From positions 89,009-153,008 of the forward strand of contig NZ_MASN01000034.1 of assembly GCF_001861355.1 (NCBI RefSeq): a DNA stretch of 64,000 nucleotides, given 5' to 3'. Below, piece by piece: positions 27,666 through 35,496 of this stretch (the stretch's first letter is position 1; every line of letters begins with the position of its first letter). The DNA comes from Natrialba sp. SSL1 (lineage in GTDB: Archaea; Halobacteriota; Halobacteria; Halobacteriales; Natrialbaceae). The translations under genes and the position numbers were made by a program. The notes below the pieces were generated by a model. The model was not told the DNA's origin, did no database searches, and saw nothing but the letters and a program-made list of their open reading frames with translations.

Positions 27666-28172
27666 ATGCCAGACGATGTTCGGGATACGTCTCCAGACTT
27701 CGATGAAATTGATTACACCGAGCTATCAGACTTCTTTGACCGAAAAGGAGCGGTTGAATTGATCTCGCTACTTAATAGTGAGGGGTATCGGTTTGACGAG
27801 ATCGACGATCTATTGGATGTGAGTCGTGGCTATCTCAATGATCGGAGAGACGAAGCGGTCCACCTCGGACTAATCGTACCGGACCAGGCGTATCGGGATG
27901 ACACGCTCCGTCGCGTGTGGACCTTGACTGCGTTGGGCCATTACATCAGACAGCGAATGCGTCATCTTGGACTCACAGAGAGTCACGAACGATTGGTGAA
28001 TGCAAGACGGGAATACACTGATCGCAAAGAGGAGTTCCTCGAGTGGGTTGATGATCCAGACGAAATACAAGAGTATACAAAAATGATGTGGGAAGATCAG
28101 CGACCACATCCATCGGAATTACCTGAAGAAATGAAGGAAGTGTTCCGACAGCTTGACGAAGATCGGTTCTGA
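27666..28172 (+). CDS. Winged-helix protein divergent from the first large transposase
   Basis: 168 residues. The N-terminal half is a winged helix (FFDRKGAVELISLLNSEG, then DDLLDVSRGYLNDRRDEAV, then RRVWTLTALGHYI), followed by a charged helical tail ending KEVFRQLDEDRF. It shares the K-G-A-x-E-L-I entry helix and overall plan with the 182-residue protein at 53119, which is placed in the same way beside the other large transposase. It may be an element-encoded regulator. The ATG at 27666 follows an AT-rich leader. Confidence 0.72.
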   Translation: MPDDVRDTSPDFDEIDYTELSDFFDRKGAVELISLLNSEGYRFDEIDDLLDVSRGYLNDRRDEAVHLGLIVPDQAYRDDTLRRVWTLTALGHYIRQRMRHLGLTESHERLVNARREYTDRKEEFLEWVDDPDEIQEYTKMMWEDQRPHPSELPEEMKEVFRQLDEDRF

Positions 28173-28306
28173 ATTCATTTTAATAATTGCAGAGGGTAGC
28201 CGTAGAACTATTGACACACCTACGATCTGGTGATTTCAATGAGCGGTAAGTACAGGGTATGTACTGAATGGTCAGTTCAAGTGAAATAATAATTGAAACT
28301 CAGGAA

Positions 28307-28987
28307 TTAGTTAGGAAACCTTGACCCTGTGACATCCCACGAACATGGTTCAAGGTCGGACACGGTATGACTAACCCGCACCTCTTCTTCAGTTATCGTT
28401 ACGTATGCGTTTCGAGTCGAATCACTAATTGAGTACCGGTAGTCGTGTTCTTCAGCACCGTGGCCGGTAAGCGTTCGAGCGGAGAGATTGTATGTGCCGA
28501 ACCTGTCGGTTGCTTCGAGTTCGGTTTCTTCTCCCGACTTCAGAGTGATGGTTTCATCAACGAACGTTTCTTCATTTGTCAATTCCACATGCACCTCGTG
28601 TTTGCGGTTGTCGTCGTTGTGGACGCGGATGATCCTCGGCTCGGGCGTCCGAATAACGTCCACTTCGTGGAGTTCGAGAGCCTGTGTCTCGTTGGAAGTC
28701 TCAACGACCGGTTCGTATGGAGTGTCGTTTACCACCAGATACGACTCTTCAGCGTCAACGGCTTCAGCAAACAGTAACGTATCAGTTTCATAGCTCCCCT
28801 CTTCAAGTGCAGTGTCAACTTCGTCTTTGATGTCTTGAGGAAACCATTCATATTGTATCTCGATGAGGTAGCACTCTTCGTATCCCTGTTCTTCGTTCTC
28901 ACTTCCGGTACTGCTGGTTTGGAGACAACCGACGAGAGGAGTACTGAGAGATATTCCCATCGTAGCAAGGACTTCACGCCGGTTCAT
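28307..28987 (-). CDS. Tat lipoprotein, hypothetical (226 aa)
   Basis: 226 residues from the ATG at 28987 (NRREVLATMGIS, lipobox PLVGC). The N-terminal half has a pattern YEECYLIEIQYEWFPQDIKDE... and NDTPYEPVVE; the C-terminal half looks like an immunoglobulin-like beta-sandwich (IIRVHNDDNRKHEVHVELTN, SGEETELEATDRFGTYNLS) of the type found in haloarchaeal surface proteins. No catalytic motif seen. The upstream extension to 29026 lacks signal character. Exported and lipid-anchored; function unknown. Confidence 0.7.
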   Translation of the reverse strand: MNRREVLATMGISLSTPLVGCLQTSSTGSENEEQGYEECYLIEIQYEWFPQDIKDEVDTALEEGSYETDTLLFAEAVDAEESYLVVNDTPYEPVVETSNETQALELHEVDVIRTPEPRIIRVHNDDNRKHEVHVELTNEETFVDETITLKSGEETELEATDRFGTYNLSARTLTGHGAEEHDYRYSISDSTRNAYVTITEEEVRVSHTVSDLEPCSWDVTGSRFPN

Positions 28988-29111
28988 ATCAAATAATTCA
29001 CGGTAGAAAGGTAAGTGTCTTCTCAAAGGTCAAACCGTTATTTGTTCTATGCTGTTCGGTCAGTTCGCATCTGTAGTGACCATACTGGCTGGTTCAGTAT
29101 TAACCGCATTT

Positions 29112-29142
29112 CTGAATAAAGAAATTGCGCTACTATCTACTG
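29112..29142 (+). repeat. 31-bp dispersed repeat, copy 1
   Basis: Begins CTGAATAAAGAAATTGCG and ends CTACTATCTACTG. Other copies: 33367-33397 (inverted), 33971-34001, 34095-34125 and a degenerate inverted copy near 33489-33514. It ends one base before the stop codon of the adjacent pseudogene. Confidence 0.8.
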
Positions 29143-29758
29143 TTATTCGAGCATTTCCCACATTGTAGCTCGGTCGAACCCATACATTCCATACTCAGTT
29201 TTTTGGAACCCCGGAGTTTCGTCATAAAGTCGCTCGACAGTTGACGCCCAGAGGGTATCAGCAGATTTGTAGGGCCCTGGTCGAAAAGCCGCTCTCTCAA
29301 CTCGCTCGTACTGAGCGGCCCTTCCCGATCTAGAATCGTCACAGCATCAAGCATGAGGAGTTGAGCGTCCTCACTTTCCGGTACCTCCTCTTGTAGCCAC
29401 GTTCCGAGTGCAAGAAGCATCCCCTCATCTGGATCCGTGAGACTTTCGACGATAGAGGTGCTATACCAGCCTGATCACTCCCAGGCAATCCATCAGCTGT
29501 TGTTGACTCTTGTGAGGGATCTTCCTGTTCAGTGGGCATCTTGGTGGATCCAGCACCTTTCTGATCAGGTCCATTCGATGAAGAGTCATCGTCGACGTCG
29601 TCCTCAAGGTCAGTGATCCGATCCTCAAGTCCAGTAACGTGTTCAGTCAGTTCCTCAACTTGAATTACAAGCGTATCCACAGTTTCGGCATCGGATGTAG
29701 CCCTATCGATGCCGGCTGTCACTCTCTCTATAAAATAGAAGATCGATTCAGAGAACAA
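29143..29758 (-). pseudogene. Frameshifted, truncated paralogue of the RHH gene at 36188
   Basis: Segments in three frames match the protein at 36188-36907 in order: GIDRATSDAETVDTL and VEELTEHVTGLEDRITDLED, then LLALGTWLQEEVPESEDAQL and LDREGPLSTSELRERLFDQ, then FDRATMWEMLE ending at 29143. The ribbon-helix-helix head of the intact protein is missing, and there are at least two frameshifts plus a small deletion near 29260. It is a decayed duplicate. The short ORFs visible here should not be read as genes. Confidence 0.85.
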
Positions 29759-29883
29759 AAATTTAATTTGGTGACTACAGTATGATATACTGGGAAGGCG
29801 ACACGGAGGACGAGAATCTCTCCCTGAAGGGGCATGAGCCTCCCGTTGTTGTCTGGTAGGATCTTCTTTGGAGTACTACTTGT

Positions 29884-30039
29884 TCACAGGTCGTAGACCG
29901 CGATTTCTGTTGATCCGCACTCAGAACACGATTTCGAATCCTCGTCGACAGTAGCCCCACAACGGCGGCATTCGTGAAGCGAACTCGACGGATCTCGGAA
30001 GGAAAGGATGCGCTTCAAATGATGAGCGATACTGGACAT
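29884..30039 (-). CDS. Zinc-finger micro-protein (51 aa)
   Basis: A 51-residue protein. After a basic N-terminus (SSIAHHLKRILSF) come two knuckles, CRRCGATVDEDSKSCSECGS, then TEIAVYDL. Four Cys in CxxC...CxxC form a rubredoxin-like zinc site. Small proteins of this layout are widespread in haloarchaea, several being important for growth or motility, but this one has no assigned role. It lies 14 nt after the stop of the next micro-protein, so the two are probably one transcript. Confidence 0.75.
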   Translation of the reverse strand: MSSIAHHLKRILSFRDPSSSLHECRRCGATVDEDSKSCSECGSTEIAVYDL

Positions 30040-30053
30040 AGAGAATCGAACGG

Positions 30054-30203
30054 TCACTCAGGAGCGACGACTTCCTGACAGGCAGGACATTCGGCGAATA
30101 CTCCACTACCAGCATCAGTCTCATACTCAATGAGAAGCCGGGATGATGGAATAGTGGCTCCACAGCGTGGACAGTCTCCGAGCGTGGGGTATTGGCCACT
30201 CAT
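30054..30203 (-). CDS. Zinc-finger micro-protein (49 aa)
   Basis: A 49-residue protein starting SGQYPTLGDCPRCGATIP and ending AECPACQEVVAPE. The two CPxC knuckles make a four-Cys zinc site; the YPTLGDCP start and LLIEYE centre match a known haloarchaeal zinc micro-protein type (DUF7837-like). ATG at 30203; an ATG three bases further upstream is possible. Probably cotranscribed with the 51-residue zinc-finger gene that follows. Confidence 0.75.
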   Translation of the reverse strand: MSGQYPTLGDCPRCGATIPSSRLLIEYETDAGSGVFAECPACQEVVAPE

Positions 30204-30443
30204 CATCGATCACTAAAGGGGTCCGGAGCGTGTGACAAACTCCGATGGGAGGATTTTCACCCCGCTATCTGATAGAGGGGAGAGGATGTGTTTATAGGTA
30301 ATGTAACCAGAGTGAAAGTGATACTCCGCATATCGGGAAAATATCGGAATGTTCACGTATGGACTGATGGGACGATTCAACCAATCGGAACAGTACTGGC
30401 TGTGATTGTGTCAAAGCCCATCCCTGGAATGCCAACGTACTCA

Positions 30444-31004
30444 TCACCCGAACAAGCCCAGATCCGTGAGTCTTGTTTCAACGGCGTTTGTTGCATGGGT
30501 CACTGCATCGGTAGTCTTCGCACCAGTGATAACGGCTTTCCCACTGCCAAAGAGCAACGCAACCGCCGATGGGTCGTCAAGTCGGTACACCAATCCGGGG
30601 AATTGCTCCGGTTCGTACTCGACGTCCTCGAGGCCAAGTCCGATGGCGATCGCATTGAGGTTGAATTGGCTACCGAAGTCGACGCTTGCAACGATATTTT
30701 GCACTTCGATGGTGGGTGACTCAGAAATGTCAATTCCAAGGTCACGTAAGACCTCGAAGACAGTACTAAGAGATTCTCGTACTGCCGGTTCGCTACTTGC
30801 CCCAGTACAGACAATCTTTCCCGATCGAAAAATGAGTGCAGCAGCTTTCGGTTCCTGTGTCCGATACACGAGTCCGGGAAAATGCTCGGGATTGTAGTCG
30901 GCCTCAGGAAGATCATCACCGACTTGTTCGAGATTGAGTTCTTGATCGATACCCGTCGACGCAACAACGTTTTCGATTTTAATTGTCTCCGTTGGCTCAG
31001 TCAT
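30444..31004 (-). CDS. tbp: TATA-box binding protein (TBP paralogue)
   Basis: 186 residues from the ATG at 31004; the two imperfect TBP repeats start at IKIENVVASTGID and IEVQNIVASVDFG. Each contains the DNA-saddle strands (HFPGLVYRTQEPKAAALIFR and QFPGLVYRLDDPSAVALLFG) and the GSGK/RSGK turn. It directs transcription initiation with TFB. Haloarchaea carry several TBP copies, often on plasmids; this looks like such an extra, possibly promoter-selective, paralogue. The extension to 31037 is not conserved-looking. Confidence 0.95.
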   Translation of the reverse strand: MTEPTETIKIENVVASTGIDQELNLEQVGDDLPEADYNPEHFPGLVYRTQEPKAAALIFRSGKIVCTGASSEPAVRESLSTVFEVLRDLGIDISESPTIEVQNIVASVDFGSQFNLNAIAIGLGLEDVEYEPEQFPGLVYRLDDPSAVALLFGSGKAVITGAKTTDAVTHATNAVETRLTDLGLFG

Positions 31005-31077
31005 ATAGCAGACATATCTATGTTGAACGGATATCAAACCAACACTTTCTGCTCACCAAAGAGACAGCTGGTTCCGA

Positions 31078-31764
31078 TCATTCGAGTCGGTCCTGCTGAT
31101 CACGAAGAAACCTGCGGACCCGTTTGATGTCGTCTTCTGGGATGGTTTTCTGTTGGAATTCACCTTTGAAGGCATCGATGAACCCTTCATCAGCCATTTG
31201 CTCGAGAATGCCTTCGAGTTGGGTGGAGAGCACTCTTGGGTTCCCCCGATGGAGATGGGTTTCGACGCGGTCAAAGTCCGCATCTGTTGCAGCCGCGATC
31301 ACGTCGCGAATGTCCGTTAATCGACCGCTATGGAGCTTGATTGCCAGCAACAACTCTTGTTCTGGGATCTGAGCATCAACTGTAAGCGTCCGCCCGACAG
31401 TCGCTGGCTGTGAATGTTGTGTGAGGTATCGATACGACCATTCTGCGTCTGTCTGTCGGCACCGAAGTGCGTTCACCAACAACTCGATGCTCACTGGGTT
31501 ACCAACGTCTTTCGAAAACTGAATAAATCGGCCTTCGTAGAGCGCACTCGTATCGTACTCGTTAGTCTGCTCGTACCCGTGTTCAGCAAGGAAGGATTCG
31601 TACTCTTCCAATGCCATCTCGGGGATGACGAGATCTACATCGGTTGAGAACCGTTGGTTGAATGCAGTGACAGCCCATCCACCGACGAGAACGTATGGGT
31701 GACCAGCATCGATAATTGCTTGAAGCGTCGATAAGAGCTCGTTCTCACGTTCGGGGAGACTCAT
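31078..31764 (-). CDS. Nucleotidyltransferase-like protein, putative toxin of a two-gene module (copy 1)
   Basis: 228 residues with the minimal nucleotidyltransferase signature: YVLVGGWAVTAFNQRFSTDVDLV, where GG and DVD should bind the nucleotide and metal. A second part, LLVNALRCRQTDAEWSYRYL and LLLAIKLHSGRLTDIRDV, matches the AbiEii/MNT-like class. The ATG at 31764 overlaps the stop of the HTH gene as ATGA. It is clearly paralogous to the protein at 58536. Family members transfer nucleotides to tRNA or proteins as toxins; that role here is inferred. Confidence 0.82.
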   Translation of the reverse strand: MSLPERENELLSTLQAIIDAGHPYVLVGGWAVTAFNQRFSTDVDLVIPEMALEEYESFLAEHGYEQTNEYDTSALYEGRFIQFSKDVGNPVSIELLVNALRCRQTDAEWSYRYLTQHSQPATVGRTLTVDAQIPEQELLLAIKLHSGRLTDIRDVIAAATDADFDRVETHLHRGNPRVLSTQLEGILEQMADEGFIDAFKGEFQQKTIPEDDIKRVRRFLRDQQDRLE

Positions 31765-32441
31765 TGCGATGGAATGTAGCTGGGCCGGTCAACGTCGATG
31801 TCGACCTCATATTCGTCTGCGATCATCTGTAATGCTGGCTCGAAATTCCAGCGATACTCCTGCATGTACTCGACTGCCTCGGTTAATGTGATCACTGGGT
31901 TGCCATCTACCCACTCTTGATCGAACTGTTCGGTCGTCGGGTACAAGCTGTAGTAGATCTCTCCTGAGGCGTCGTTGATAACACTGTCATCGCGCTCGCC
32001 AACAGTGCTCGGAATCCCATATCGCTCGAAGAACGATATCCATTGTTCAACGTCCGTATCATGAACGCGCATAAATACAGGATAGGCGTCGGAACCGCGT
32101 GCAATCTGGTACCCACCATGAGTCCACACATAGACAGCGTCGATTTTGGTATATGTGAACGGCATTTGCGAAAAGTGTGGCAACACGTACGCCTCTGCGG
32201 TAGTTGGCGGAGACTGCCGACTGATTGCTTCCATGGTATGAGCGTACCCTTCACGGACAGCGGGTGCGGTCACATGAACGCCGTCGTTTCGCTCGACGAC
32301 ACCGATCTCTTCCAAGCGTTCGATCCAGGTGTACACCCACGAGTAGGTCCCGTCGATCTTGTGAGCGATTTGGCGGATGGAGTCACCGTCGCTCGTGGCT
32401 AACACGATTTTCGCCGCGATATCGTCAACGTGCTCCATCAT
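31761..32441 (-). CDS. HTH protein, putative antitoxin of the nucleotidyltransferase module (copy 1)
   Basis: About 226 residues from the ATG at 32441. N-terminal winged helix (DDIAAKIVLATSDGDSIRQI, AHKIDGTYSWVYTWIERLEE), then a larger domain with PHFSQMPFTYTKIDAVYVWT and GGYQIARGSDAYPVFMRVHD, ending with PALQMIADEYEVDID. The same blocks occur in the protein at 57865. Gene order (HTH first, nucleotidyltransferase second, 4-bp overlap) is that of AbiE-like type IV toxin-antitoxin pairs. Confidence 0.78.
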   Translation of the reverse strand: MMEHVDDIAAKIVLATSDGDSIRQIAHKIDGTYSWVYTWIERLEEIGVVERNDGVHVTAPAVREGYAHTMEAISRQSPPTTAEAYVLPHFSQMPFTYTKIDAVYVWTHGGYQIARGSDAYPVFMRVHDTDVEQWISFFERYGIPSTVGERDDSVINDASGEIYYSLYPTTEQFDQEWVDGNPVITLTEAVEYMQEYRWNFEPALQMIADEYEVDIDVDRPSYIPSQ

Positions 32442-32613
32442 TGTGTGGGTATCTGTATAGTGATAATCAAACGTAAAGCTTCGGATCTTCGCTATCACCG
32501 GTTGTGATTATAGATGAGATATTCAAGAAGATAACTAGCGAAGTGGTCAGTGTAGGGAAACTACGTAACACTCAAGGATGCTAAAACCTAAACATCGAAA
32601 CTAACCAAGCAAT

Positions 32614-32757
32614 ATGCCTGAATGTTCCAACTGTGGAAGTCACGTTACCTCAACCTTCGTCCGTGTCTTTGCCGTTGATGAGAATAACGTCCACGGATGT
32701 CCCACCTGCATGACCTACGCCGAGATCTCAGACGGCGAGTCAGCAGAAGAGACGTGA
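32614..32757 (+). CDS. Zinc-finger micro-protein (47 aa)
   Basis: A 47-residue protein starting PECSNCGSHVTSTFVRVFA and continuing VHGCPTCMTYAEI. Two CxxC knuckles make a zinc site, and an acidic tail follows. It matches the haloarchaeal DUF7563 type of micro-protein, commonly found near small regulators; here a PadR-like gene follows 300 nt downstream. The ATG at 32614 follows an AT-rich leader (about 32580-32610). Confidence 0.72.
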   Translation: MPECSNCGSHVTSTFVRVFAVDENNVHGCPTCMTYAEISDGESAEET

Positions 32758-32812
32758 CAATTCTTATTACAGGCTCCTCTGACCAGGAGTAGTCCCCCTA
32801 AGAAACTATCCA

Positions 32813-32989
32813 ATGAAACCTAAATTCGTTCTTCCAGCTCACGGCCTTGAACACGGTCACATTCCAGCCCCTGCTGGACATGCACCACGATTGGCGGTGA
32901 CATTTACTCGAGCGGGGCTCTGTGTCCACGAAGAAGGAAATTCAGACACATATCTACTGGCGAAAGATCCAGTCGAGATCCAGCGCTGA
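32813..32989 (+). CDS. Small hypothetical protein (58 aa)
   Basis: A 58-residue ORF, 55 nt after the zinc micro-protein and 71 nt before the PadR gene. Sequence features: FVLPAHGLEHGHIPAPAGH, rich in His and Pro, then RLAVTFTRAGLCVHEEG. No known domain. Its position in a run of same-strand genes and normal composition support it moderately; it could be spurious. Confidence 0.45.
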   Translation: MKPKFVLPAHGLEHGHIPAPAGHAPRLAVTFTRAGLCVHEEGNSDTYLLAKDPVEIQR

Positions 32990-33060
32990 TCGCGGAAGAT
33001 TGTCGCTGAAGCCGATTATAAACGGGCAGCTTTATTCTTGTGAGAGGGAAATTCAACCTC

Positions 33061-33339
33061 ATGTATGATCTAACAGCCTTCCAACGCGACTTGCTGTACG
33101 TCATTGCTGGCCATGAAGAGCCTCATGGCTTGGCGATAAAAGATGAACTCCAAAACTACTACGAAGCAGAAATCAACCACGGACGACTCTACCCCAATCT
33201 CGATACGCTCGTCGAGAAAGGGCTGGTTGAGAAGGGAACACTCGACAAACGGACGAACTCATACACGATCACCGATCGGGGATCTCGAGAACTCGAGGCC
33301 CGCCGTGAGTGGGAGAGCCAGTATGTCGAAAACGTATAG
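33061..33339 (+). CDS. PadR-family transcriptional regulator
   Basis: 92 residues from the ATG at 33061. The PadR core is clear: DLTAFQRDLLYVIAGHEEPHG, LAIKDELQNYYEAEINHGR, LYPNLDTLVEKGLVEKG and the wing DKRTNSYTITDRG. Such proteins are dimeric repressors, often autoregulated. The frame is open to 33040, but the 33061 start gives the canonical PadR N-terminus. Target unknown. Confidence 0.88.
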   Translation: MYDLTAFQRDLLYVIAGHEEPHGLAIKDELQNYYEAEINHGRLYPNLDTLVEKGLVEKGTLDKRTNSYTITDRGSRELEARREWESQYVENV

Positions 33340-33366
33340 GTAGATCTGATTAGCTCACTCACATAT

Positions 33367-33397
33367 CAGTAGATAGTAGCGTGGTTTCTTTATTCAG
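33367..33397 (-). repeat. 31-bp dispersed repeat, copy 2 (inverted)
   Basis: Reads CAGTAGATAGTAGCG at its left end and TTTCTTTATTCAG at its right end, the complement of copies at 29112 and 34095, with one change. A degenerate copy (CAGTAGATGGTAGTGAGG) follows at 33489-33514 in the same orientation. Confidence 0.8.
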
Positions 33398-33488
33398 TTA
33401 TAGGGGTGAAACTCAAGTCATTTCTAATCACACGTCGTACTATGAAACAATCCATCGAGTACAGTTCTAAATTCAGAGGGTTCAATAG

Positions 33489-33514
33489 CAGTAGATGGTA
33501 GTGAGGTTTATTTA
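33489..33514 (-). repeat. Degenerate copy of the 31-bp repeat
   Basis: CAGTAGATGGTAGTGAGG followed by TTTATTTA, matching the inverted repeat with about five differences. Between the two inverted copies (33340-33634) no gene is seen. Confidence 0.5.
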
Positions 33515-33634
33515 CCACGTCTATTCTTGAAACTGGATCGAAGCAGTTCGGTCACTACGTATGCGTACTTACCGCTGAACATTCTGCCAGTTAGAATAGA
33601 TATTCTCGCTGCCGTGCTACACAGCGCAAGTGTA

Positions 33635-33847
33635 TCAGTCACTGAAAAACCAATTGCCAAGGACAGTGATGACCGCGAAGGCGAGTCCAAAAGCGGCCCC
33701 GAGAGGTGCCGCGGTTGCGAACGACTCACCGCCAATGACGATCTGTGCACCAATGTACGTGAGACCCGGAACTACTGCGGCGAGAACGAACCAGAGCAGT
33801 GGGTGCGCCTCTAACCATTCGTTTGCGGCTTGGTAGGAGCCTTTCAT
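33635..33847 (-). CDS. Small two-helix membrane protein (70 aa)
   Basis: A 70-residue protein with two hydrophobic helices (PLLWFVLAAVVPGLTYIGA and AAPLGAAFGLAFAVITVLGN) separated by a short loop. No family recognised. It is bracketed by copies of the 31-bp repeat, inverted on the left and direct on the right, and might be cargo of a small mobile unit. Confidence 0.6.
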   Translation of the reverse strand: MKGSYQAANEWLEAHPLLWFVLAAVVPGLTYIGAQIVIGGESFATAAPLGAAFGLAFAVITVLGNWFFSD

Positions 33848-33970
33848 CTATATTTACTAAACTATCTTGATTATTCAGGTTTAAAAATATTCGCAGAACA
33901 ATAGATATTGACTCACGTTCTGTACTGAATAGGTGGTCCTCTGTACTTACCGCGAGTTTCACAGATAACT

Positions 33971-34001
33971 CTGAATAAAGAAACCGTACTACTAACTACT
34001 G
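33971..34001 (+). repeat. 31-bp dispersed repeat, copy 3
   Basis: Begins CTGAATAAAGAAACCG and ends CTACTAACTACTG; differs from the consensus at about three positions. Confidence 0.75.
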
Positions 34002-34094
34002 TAAACCATCATATTTAAGATACTTATTGGAAGTTTCGGTTCTTAATCAATCGCTCAATAAGAAGATAGACGGCACATCTATTCCTCTCTGTTT

Positions 34095-34125
34095 CTGAAT
34101 AAAGAAACCGCGCTACTATCTACTG
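34095..34125 (+). repeat. 31-bp dispersed repeat, copy 4
   Basis: Begins CTGAATAAAGAAACCGCG and ends CTACTATCTACTG. Used here as the consensus copy. Confidence 0.8.
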
Positions 34126-34189
34126 ATATATTATCATAAGAAAGACTCCGCTAGTCATCAGTCATATCTGAGACCGGCGATACTATTTT

Positions 34190-34199
34190 GTGTGCACAC
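34190..34199. promoter_or_regulatory. Palindrome in the promoter of the RHH/RelE pair
   Basis: GTGTGCACAC, a perfect 10-bp palindrome, lies just after a TACTATTTT box and 18 nt before the antitoxin start. RHH antitoxins usually repress their own promoter at such palindromes. Confidence 0.45.
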
Positions 34200-34216
34200 T
34201 ACGGATGTACAGGCGT

Positions 34217-34492
34217 ATGTCCGAGGCCGAACCAAATGACGGCGATCCCGAGATTGAGCGGATCAACCTTCGCATCTCGCAGTCATTTCTCAATGTGGCT
34301 GACGAAGCGTGGCGTGAACGCGGCTTCAACAGCCGTAGCGAGTTCATTCGGTACGCAATGCGAGAAGCCGTTAACCACCCCGAGGGAGCTGGGTTCTGGA
34401 AGGATCTCGCGATCAGCGAAGCACAGTTCGATGATGGTGACGGAATTTCGAGCGACGAAGTGAAATCGGAGTATGGGCTCGACAGGGAGTAA
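34217..34492 (+). CDS. Ribbon-helix-helix antitoxin-like protein
   Basis: 91 residues from the ATG at 34217. The RHH domain reads ERINLRISQSFLNVADEAWR then GFNSRSEFIRYAMREAV, as in CopG/ParD antitoxins. An acidic tail (KDLAISEAQFDDGDGISSDE) probably wraps the toxin. It overlaps the RelE/ParE-like gene by 20 nt. A palindrome in its promoter suggests autoregulation. Confidence 0.85.
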   Translation: MSEAEPNDGDPEIERINLRISQSFLNVADEAWRERGFNSRSEFIRYAMREAVNHPEGAGFWKDLAISEAQFDDGDGISSDEVKSEYGLDRE

Positions 34493-34772
34493 TGACGATG
34501 AGGAGTGGGATTGGGTGTTGTCGCCGCGAGCCCATGACCAGTTCGGGCAACTGGACGAGGAGATCCAGGAACGTATCATCTCAAAACTGGATGAAGTGGT
34601 GTCGTCGGAGTGGGGTAATCCAGCGGACTTCCTCGAACCGTTGACCGGGTCGCCGTTTGAGAAGTTACGAATCGGCGGATACCGTCTCGACTATCGGTTG
34701 CAACGGGAAGAATTGGTAATACGTGTGGAGGGTATTCGGAAGCGAGAAGGTGCATACTTGGGGGACGATTAA
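34473..34772 (+). CDS. RelE/ParE-type toxin-like protein
   Basis: 99 residues. The fold signature is visible: SPRAHDQFGQLDEEIQERII, SKLDEVVSSEWGNPADFLEP, then strands FEKLRIGGYRLDYRLQ and ELVIRVEGIRKREGAYL. RelE/ParE proteins cut mRNA or poison gyrase; which applies is not clear. The conserved basic residues of the final strands (R..GY R.. YR, IRKREGAY) are kept, so it may be active. It forms a type II toxin-antitoxin pair with the RHH gene. Confidence 0.85.
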   Translation: MGSTGSNDDEEWDWVLSPRAHDQFGQLDEEIQERIISKLDEVVSSEWGNPADFLEPLTGSPFEKLRIGGYRLDYRLQREELVIRVEGIRKREGAYLGDD

Positions 34773-34820
34773 CGGAGTTGGTAAAACGGTTTCTTTACCC
34801 AGGGTGGGATGTGAATATGA

Positions 34821-34889
34821 AATGCCGAGTTCGGTCAGTACGTCCGCGGATTGATCAAATCGGGGTTTGAGCTTCCCGAAGACATATGA
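34821..34889 (+). pseudogene. Fragment of an unknown gene (3-prime end)
   Basis: In frame from 34821 the sequence reads NAEFGQYVRGLIKSGFELPE, then DI and a stop at 34887, preceded directly by a stop codon. It looks like the last 22 codons of a haloarchaeal gene whose body is gone. Too short to identify. Confidence 0.35.
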
Positions 34890-34912
34890 GGAGTCATCTC
34901 AAATATTTGATT

Positions 34913-35395
34913 ATGAATCGACGGAAGTTCCTTGCTGTCGGTGGTCTTGGTCTTGGGACAGGAGGGTATCTCGCATGGAACAGATTTCAATCTCCGTCAA
35001 TACCCGATGGCATGACCGTAGAGACGTTATATCTCGAACGAAATGTCTTTGACCCACGTGATGTCTTTGCCCTGAGGGAAGAGTCTTATACGCTTATCGC
35101 AGACGAAGAAACTGCAGCCAGAGAACTTGACGATGTTGAACAAGTGTCTGCTTTTAGTCACGAGACTGATTTCGACGAATCTTATATTCTTGTTGTTCAA
35201 AACGGAATGCGATCTGAAGACGATCTCGAATTAGATGCGATTGAACGCACTGAAGACGGAATTCAGGTTGCTGTTTCTATAGATCAACCACTTATCCCCG
35301 ATCATGATGATCTTATCACACATTCGCTTCTTATTCGGATTACTGATGAGAAAACCGTGCCCGATTCAATAGATGTCAGTATAGCCGGTTATTGA
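34913..35395 (+). CDS. Tat-exported hypothetical protein (160 aa)
   Basis: 160 residues from the ATG at 34913. The N-terminus NRRKFLAVGGLGLGTGGYLAW is a twin-Arg signal without a Cys lipobox. The mature part has alternating strands (EESYTLIADEETAARELDDV, ESYILVVQNGMRSED, LIRITDEKTVPDSIDVSIAG). It loosely resembles the lipoprotein at 28307 (the shared pattern of D-E-S-Y-[IL]-[LV]-V-V), so the two may be related surface proteins. Function unknown. Confidence 0.68.
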   Translation: MNRRKFLAVGGLGLGTGGYLAWNRFQSPSIPDGMTVETLYLERNVFDPRDVFALREESYTLIADEETAARELDDVEQVSAFSHETDFDESYILVVQNGMRSEDDLELDAIERTEDGIQVAVSIDQPLIPDHDDLITHSLLIRITDEKTVPDSIDVSIAGY

Positions 35396-35496
35396 TGATC
35401 AATTCCTCTGTTAAATTCAATACCCTCTGTTAGTCTCTGTGTTGTGTATATCGCCTGTACTGAACGCGAGAACCATGACCAATTATTGATAAGAAT

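Larger units (their letters stand above)
33848..34189. other. AT-rich non-coding stretch with two repeat copies
   Basis: No gene seen. Contains the 31-bp repeat at 33971-34001 (three changes) and 34095-34125 (consensus), both in the plus direction and about 124 nt apart. The AT-richness suggests promoters for the flanking divergent genes. Confidence 0.6.

Noticed and set aside
29133..29420. 95-codon ORF starting MLLALGTWLQ as a gene
   Set aside because: It is the middle part of a frameshifted pseudogene; both ends are out of frame with the paralogue.
33367..34125. 31-bp repeats as a CRISPR array
   Set aside because: Copies are in both orientations with irregular spacing of about 90 to 450 bp and there are no cas genes.
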